Source of the DNA: Isohypsibius dastychi
Taxonomy: Eukaryota > Tardigrada > Eutardigrada > Parachela > Isohypsibiidae
Assembly: GCA_034696485.1 (NCBI GenBank)
Contig: JAQIWT010001536.1
Location: 1 to 10,424 of the forward strand
DNA length: 10,424 nucleotides
Reading direction: 5' to 3'
Under the pieces are notes generated by a model. The model did not search any database. It had not been told where the DNA came from and saw only the letters and a program-made list of their open reading frames with translations. A program made the translations under genes and the position numbers. Positions 6,140-10,424 of this stretch are shown piece after piece. Each line of letters starts with the position of its first letter. Positions within the stretch are counted from its first letter, which is position 1.

Positions 6140-7682
6140 CAGTCAATAAGACTAGATGGCACCCCCACATCATCTGCTGTCAAAACCTTTAATGAGAACT
6201 TGAATCGTCTGAGACAGGAACGAGAAACGGACAAGAATGACAACAACTCGGCTTTGGATATGGAAGATACGGTTTCAAATCCTGATTCTGATGGCGCTCG
6301 CCCAGCAGTTTTCATTGACGGAACTTCGCTTGCCCTTTCTTTGGCGAATGCAATGAGCTTGGCGCAAACTTAGCCAAATCAAATCAATCCTCCCGATTTC
6401 AGTGGAGAAGACAACGCTTGTGTCTTAACTTGGTCAAAGACTCATCAACTAATAGCTGATGCTCAAAACTGGAATAGTCAGACATGTCTCAAACGTTTTC
6501 TGCTTAATCTCAAGGGCTCGAGATTGGTTCCTTACCAGAGTACCAACTCCAGACGTAACCTGAGATATCATGAAGTCAGAATTCGTGAAATCCTGGCAAG
6601 GTCAAGGATATGAAGCTCGACTTCTTCACCAGCTTTCAAGAAAGACTATGCAGGAAAACGACAACTTGTATTCCTATACTTCTTCAGTCCTAAAAATTAC
6701 CATCTCTCTGGAAGAACTAGGGAAGAAAGTCACAGTTGTTGGAAAAGTTCAGCGCTTGACAAGAAGGCTTTTTGGTGAACTGAAAGAAATTGTCCTGCTT
6801 CAAAATCCGTCAACTCTCGAAGACTTCCAAAATATGGCAGAAAGAGTCATTCAGATTATTAATCCAGACACTCGCCCAAAAAACAGGAAATTTCGAGTAC
6901 CTGCAAATTTGATGGCAATGGGTAACTCAAATTAGTATCATGACCCACGCTCGAATCTGCGCGTAAGATTCGCTACGAGTCGTGAATCTCTGTTTTCTTC
7001 GATCAAATCTCTAAATAGTCTTCCAGTCCACTCCAGTAGTCGATATTCCAATGAAAGAGATCCGCGTTCAGATTCTTAGAGCAGAGCTCTCCAGGCACAA
7101 ACTGAAAGAAACTTTAACTGTCCGTGGCGACAGAATGACACTGCCAATTCTCAAAATTTTGACCACAACTCAAGAAACCGTAACTCCAACTTCCGACCTC
7201 GGGGGTCCCACACATCTCAATCAGATGGCCAAACGAGAGGCTATGTCGGTAGAAACTTCATCCCGAACTTCAGGCCTCCACCCAGCTATCGTTTTTGTGA
7301 CAACCAGACCTCACACGGTCCGAATCCCAACTTAAGTTCAAGCAACTCAAATCGTCATTTGTATTGTGACGATCGACCTCAGTGTCAGAAAAACATCGTT
7401 CATCCACAAATTAGTTTTAATCATCCAAATACCGCGTTCAATTCACAACGTTCTTATTCATCTCCGCGACCATCTGCCAGTAATGGCAACCTTTCGAACT
7501 ATCAGAACAACAGAAACGCAAGCAGCTTCCCTACATCTCAAAGATTTGACCGTTCTCGATCAAATTCTCGAGGTCCAGAAAATCGCACTCCTCGAGGGCC
7601 AGTGTTATGCTCTGGATGTGGTGAAAACCACGCAATCAGGGACTGTAATAAGAAACCGTCCGGGCTCAGCTGCCCGCCGTGA
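6140..7682 (+). pseudogene. gag: gag of the Ty3/gypsy element (broken)
   Basis: The capsid/nucleocapsid polyprotein frame begins without an ATG at 6140, after TAA at 6137. It reads NPPDFSGEDN and LTWSKTHQLIADAQNW, typical of the Retrotrans_gag capsid core. A stop lies at 6371. A frameshift near 6511-6517 moves to the frame that carries the core's second half (WF...DIMKSEFVKSW), with stops TGA 6561, TAG 6933 and TAG 7077. From about 6936 to 7600 the product is rich in N, S, R and P, an expected disordered linker. The nucleocapsid knuckle CSGCGENHAIRDC (about 7607-7650) is a CX2CX3HX4C type seen in other gypsy gags. The frame ends with TGA 7680-7682. The missing start could mean a lost ATG or a spliced leader. 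Confidence 0.85.
7608..7650 (+). other. CCHC zinc knuckle in gag
   Basis: CX2C-X3-H-X4-C (CSGCGENHAIRDC), intact, three residues between the second Cys and His instead of the retroviral four. It would bind element RNA in the nucleocapsid. Confidence 0.8.
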
Positions 7683-9345
7683 CGTCTCTCAAAACATTAT
7701 CACCGCAATTCCGGGAGGTCCTTTGAAAGACCTCAGCAAGTTACCCGGCAAAACGGAGCCTGAAGCTGACTTGCTCATGAGTGATTTTCCCGTGCGTGCT
7801 CTGATTGACTGCGGTTCTCACCTTGCACATTAGTCAACTCAAAAGTAACAGTTGCTGTAGGGGCCACAGATCACATAAACAAACCCGAGGAATTAATTCT
7901 GAAAAAAGCAATTCAGGTCATTTGTTTCCACTGTCTCTTTTCGATGTTCAACTTACCGTAAGAACTCAAGTCTGGGACGCACTTGTAACTGACCATCACT
8001 TCATTCCAGGGTGGTCGGACTTCTGCCATTTTTCTGACGCGCTAAGACAGAAACGAGCAAAAATGTCTGACATGGACGTTGACCAGGAATATGACCCTCA
8101 CACATATGAGTAGATTATAAAGCTACCCACTTCTTACGATTGTATTAGCAATTGTGGCCAACACGACTTCAACCTTCGCATCAGCTCTTATTCCGTGCTT
8201 CCGGACATGCTTCAGAGCCACCTGAACATAGTCATCAATCAAACAACATCTATCTTTTCGGATCAACTTTTACGACGACCAGCCGCCATGGCTAAAGCTT
8301 CTGTTAAACCAGATTGAAAACTATGAATATAAAAGAGCCGGCGATTCATCGCAGTTACACCTGTTTTTGCGACACTTGATTGGGACGCTCTTATCATCCG
8401 TCGAATGATTACAGAACAACTTATCACACTTGATGGTCGGTCACGAGGTCCTCAAATTATTCTTGCTTTTCAGAACGATCAGAATTCTTTTCTCCTTCAG
8501 AAAGGTTCTTCTATTAAACTCGCTTCCTCTGAGCCCTCCCCCGTATCTGAGGGTTTAAAGGATGAAAAATTCGTGGCAGAGTCATTTAAAACAGTATGTG
8601 ACTGCGGAGAAGTTTTCACCGAGGGGTACGAAAGCACTGCGCATCGACACGTTTGCATACATGTAACAGTTAATCCACCAATACCTGAATATCTGTGTCC
8701 TTGTGGCATCTACTTCTACTTCTAGAATAACTGGATTACTCACTTACCAAAATGTCGTCAAATCCATTTCCGCATCGAACATGACAACATTTGTCCGTTT
8801 GATTTCTGTTACTTCATTGCGTCTAACGTTTATGATTTTAATGAGCATATGGGTCGCCATTCTCGAAAAAACATGAAGTTCTGAAACCCTTTTTCATCAA
8901 ATACTTTGAGCAGCCACCTAAACCACCAACTCTTAACGAAAAGAAAAAATTTGATCCCACTTCGTTCCTGTTCGGGAAAGAATCAGACAAGCAAGAACGC
9001 GCACAGCTTTATGACTTACTCCGTTAATACAAAGACCTCTTTAGCACCGACAAATTTCGTCATCGGTTAGCAAAGATTACCCCAATTCATCTGGACACTG
9101 GTGATGCTCCACCTATACAGATGAAACCACGACGGATCGCACTCTGTGAACAGGAGAAAGTTGACAAAGAAGTAATTCGACTTAGGAAAGCAGGAGTTCT
9201 TGAAGACTTCAAGTCCAACTGGGCGTCTTCGAAAGTTATTACATCCCCTTGAATCGAATACTCAAAACCAACGAAAATCCACTACCCATCAGATTTTTGA
9301 TTTCCTTGCGGGAAAATCATATTTCATTCCCATCGATTTAGTCAG
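7650..9345 (+). pseudogene. pol: pol of the Ty3/gypsy element: protease, zinc fingers, partial RT (broken)
   Basis: The pol frame is +1 relative to gag and overlaps its end. Protease has ALIDCGS with its catalytic Asp at 7807-7809, then breaks: TAG 7831, a short segment in the next frame (VNSKVTVAVGATDHI), then a third frame with HFIPGW near 8000-8010. A region at about 8345-8530 (ITEQLITLDG, AFQNDQNSFLLQKGSS) resembles the beta-rich spacer after gypsy proteases. A three-finger segment follows (8597-8860). After a frameshift near 8880, RT begins: YKDLFSTDKFR, HLDTGDAPPIQ, KPRRIAL, then TGA 9250. The segment holding the usual KKDGSWR...VDYR block is missing, and RT resumes at TNENPLPI and FDFLAGKSYFIPIDL (motif A Asp at about 9335). 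The frame stops at about 9352. All downstream catalytic domains are absent. Confidence 0.85.
8597..8860 (+). other. Three zinc-finger-like motifs between protease and RT
   Basis: Finger 1: CX1C-X12-HX3C (codons 8597-8656, CDCGEVF...HRHVC). Finger 2: CX1C-X12-HX3C (8696-8755, CPCGIYF...HLPKC), interrupted by TAG 8723, which counts as one of the 12. Finger 3: CX4C-X12-HX3H (8792-8860, CPFDFC...HMGRH). All three share the 12-residue spacing of C2H2-type fingers and lie in one frame. Ty3/gypsy pol does not normally carry fingers upstream of RT (its usual HHCC finger is in integrase). The domain may bind nucleic acid, a guess from the fold type. Confidence 0.65.
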
Positions 9346-9392
9346 GAGGTGTTGAAAGTTCCTGCATTAATGTTTTTGTATTCTGATCGGCT

Positions 9393-9427
9393 TCCTGGGG
9401 GTTGTCCAAGGGCGGACAACACCAGGA
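9393..9427. repeat. Hairpin overlapping the 3' purine tract
   Basis: TCCTGG, GG, GTTGTCC, loop AAGGGC, GGACAAC, A, CCAGGA: a 7-bp inner and 6-bp outer stem with a small internal loop. Its right foot overlaps the purine tract. Confidence 0.75.
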
Positions 9428-9433
9428 GGGAAG
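9424..9433 (+). other. Polypurine tract
   Basis: AGGAGGGAAG lies three bases before the 3' LTR, the expected place for the plus-strand primer in reverse transcription. Confidence 0.75.
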
Positions 9434-9436
9434 CTT

Positions 9437-9608
9437 TTTGAGGCTTCCTCAATGCCTCCTATGTAATGTGTGCGTGCTCTTTCCTGGAATAACCAGAAAG
9501 GAGTTTTATTGATTTGAATGCCGGGTATAAAGCCCCGTGCAGTGCTGTAGCGTGCTTAGTCAGTAAAATGAAAACTTGTGTTCCAAACTATCCCGTTCAG
9601 ACCTCACA
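9437..9608 (+). repeat. 3' LTR (172 bp)
   Basis: Gap-free match to the 5' LTR. Its first bases are TT instead of TG, so the left terminus is mutated; the right end keeps CA. TATAAA is at 9526. Confidence 0.9.
9526..9531 (+). promoter_or_regulatory. LTR TATA box, 3' copy
   Basis: TATAAA at the same LTR offset (89) as in the 5' copy. It could drive transcription into the right flank, as 3' LTRs sometimes do; no evidence here that it does. Confidence 0.45.
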
Positions 9609-9612
9609 AGGT
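9609..9612. repeat. Target site duplication, right (AGGT)
   Basis: Matches 4345-4348 exactly and abuts the CA end of the LTR. Confidence 0.75.
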
Positions 9613-9861
9613 AATGCACAATACAACCGCACATCAATATTTCCGTCAAATGATTCCGAGATTGAATTCAACGACACTGGAAGTACAACCTTCATTTCCA
9701 AGAGCCATACCGCATTCAGTTTCACTGAATTTGTGAGACTTGCCGATCTTCTGGGCCCGAAGAAAAATTCATTTTCCAAAATAATCTGCGTGTTGCGGTC
9801 CGATTTACCCGACATGTTGGCTATACTATTGTTCACGGACAATCAACAGCGGCGGCAGTGA
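9613..9861 (+). pseudogene. Right half of an open frame split by the retrotransposon
   Basis: Across the AGGT target, the frame that is open at 4292-4348 on the left flank continues here without a stop for 82 codons, to TGA 9859-9861 (about 101 codons in total without the element). TTTTAG at 4325-4330 could be an acceptor for this exon. The product is not recognised: it is rich in Ser/Thr/Phe (TGSTTFISKSH, TAFSFTEFVRLADLLG). It may be a further exon of the RPA-like gene to the left. A competing open frame (9729-10016) overlaps it. Confidence 0.3.
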
Positions 9862-10016
9862 TGATAAATCGGCTCCTCGATGAATATTGGCCTGCTGGAT
9901 TCACTGTGCTTACGAAGAATAACATTTCGATCGGGTGCCATCGCGAGATTCCGTCGCAGAAGTCTTCAACTTCTAATGCGATGTTGGAAACGGATATGCG
10001 AGAAAACTCCACTTGA
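9729..10016 (+). pseudogene. Unrecognised 95-codon open frame on the right flank
   Basis: Open from 9729 (after TGA 9726) to TGA 10014-10016 with no ATG near its beginning. It starts with ICETC (a CX2C pair), then VRFTRHVGYTIVHGQ and VMINRLLDEYWPAGFTV, which look protein-like, but no family came to mind. It overlaps the frame at 9613-9861, so a frameshift could join the two. Minus-strand frames in the same place are equally unassigned. Confidence 0.25.
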
Positions 10017-10424
10017 GTATGTGTGATCATTGGATTCACCACTTCGGCTGTGAAAGCAGCAGTTCCGTTTTGCTGAACCGGTGATCTGGAAGTCGACGAA
10101 GAGAACAGGGACCTTTATAATATCTCCCGATTTCATAAAATTTCGAAAGAAAAATTTATTCCTCTGCATTATTCGAATGCGAATATGAAGCTGGAGAATA
10201 TCATCTACATCCTCAACTCATTTTGAAAGAACACATTTTGCTTATAACTCAGACCTCCTAGCTGATGACCCCAGTCTCCTGCCGTGAAAAACAGTCATGC
10301 TTGAGAACTGGTCACTCTGGCTCAACTTGTTAACCAAAACCCACTTCCATGTTCAGTGCAGAATAGTGAACTGACGGAAATATCATCACTTTTTACCCAA
10401 ATGCATTTGAAGTTCTGATTCATA
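10017..10424. other. Right-flank sequence without a recognisable gene
   Basis: Short frames only, broken by stops on both strands. A piece at about 10160-10249 reads FECEYEAGEYHLHPQL on the plus strand and could be a decayed exon. No repeat, RNA gene or further element end was seen. Confidence 0.4.

Larger units (their letters stand above)
4349..9608 (+). mobile_element. Degenerate Ty3/gypsy LTR retrotransposon, internally deleted
   Basis: A 5.26-kb element bounded by 172-bp LTRs and an AGGT duplication. Internal order is primer-binding site, long leader, gag, protease, zinc-finger-like segment, partial RT, purine tract. Ty3/gypsy assignment rests on the RT entry block (HLDTGDAPPIQ, PRRIAL, KAGVLEDF, SNWAS), the protease ALIDCGS and the CCHC gag knuckle. 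RT ends just after motif A (FIPIDL). The YxDD motif, RNase H and integrase are missing, so a large internal deletion removed most of pol. At least four in-frame stops in gag, two in pol and several frameshifts show long decay. LTR divergence of about 12% agrees with an old insertion. No env-like frame is seen. Confidence 0.9.

Noticed and set aside
9597-10169. Three minus-strand frames on the right flank
   Set aside because: They overlap one another in different frames, match no family I know, and lie opposite plus-strand frames of similar length; there is no reason to prefer them.
1-10424. tRNA, rRNA or other structured RNA genes
   Set aside because: No cloverleaf with A and B boxes and no rRNA core words were recognised on either strand by eye; a covariance-model search would be needed to exclude them fully.

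Overview
This is a eukaryotic, repeat-dominated window. Three things suggest a nematode or other compact invertebrate genome. There is a 62-nt intron with a GTAAGT donor and a TTTTCAG acceptor, which is the strong acceptor consensus of Caenorhabditis-like nematodes. There are short palindromic minisatellites. There is also a decayed Ty3/gypsy LTR retrotransposon. The species cannot be fixed from the sequence alone, and no bacterial operon logic is visible.

Positions 1-3370 are a non-coding repeat region. It holds two diverged tandem copies of a unit of about 1.03 kb (from about 597 and about 1627) and the first 51 bp of a third (2692-2742). Each full unit contains, in order, a GC-rich near-palindrome (CGCGCCGCGTAGAGGCGCG or its inverse), three ATTGG boxes at identical spacing, a 32-bp-period hairpin minisatellite, and a stretch rich in AAGCC/CCAGCC. 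The third unit is cut off by a recent fold-back: 188 bp of unit 2 (2276-2463) reappear inverted at 2763-2950 with only four mismatches, next to a perfect 14-bp hairpin.

Positions about 3780-4348 carry a host-like gene fragment: two exons around a 62-nt intron, encoding a CX2C-X15-CX2C zinc ribbon in a context that resembles the C-terminal OB fold of replication protein A (RPA70-like). An in-frame TAG interrupts the resemblance, so it may be a pseudogene or part of a larger gene.

Positions 4349-9608 are one LTR retrotransposon. The 172-bp LTRs are about 88% identical and flanked by an AGGT target duplication, with a primer-binding site and a purine tract. The internal region has a long leader (4521-6139) with tandem repeats and a 52-bp-arm hairpin. 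It is followed by a broken gag (capsid-like core, N/S/R-rich tail, CCHC knuckle) and a broken pol (protease, a triple zinc-finger-like segment, the N-terminal part of RT). The rest of RT, RNase H and integrase are absent. Internal stops, frameshifts and the deletion mean the copy cannot be autonomous.

Positions 9609-10424 are the right flank of the insertion. Across the target site, the reading frame on the left flank continues for 82 codons on the right. The element may therefore have landed in an exon, possibly of the gene whose zinc-ribbon part lies at 3788-4145. The most novel-looking features are the zinc-finger array between protease and RT, the nearly perfect 188-bp fold-back, and the duplicated module with fixed ATTGG spacing.
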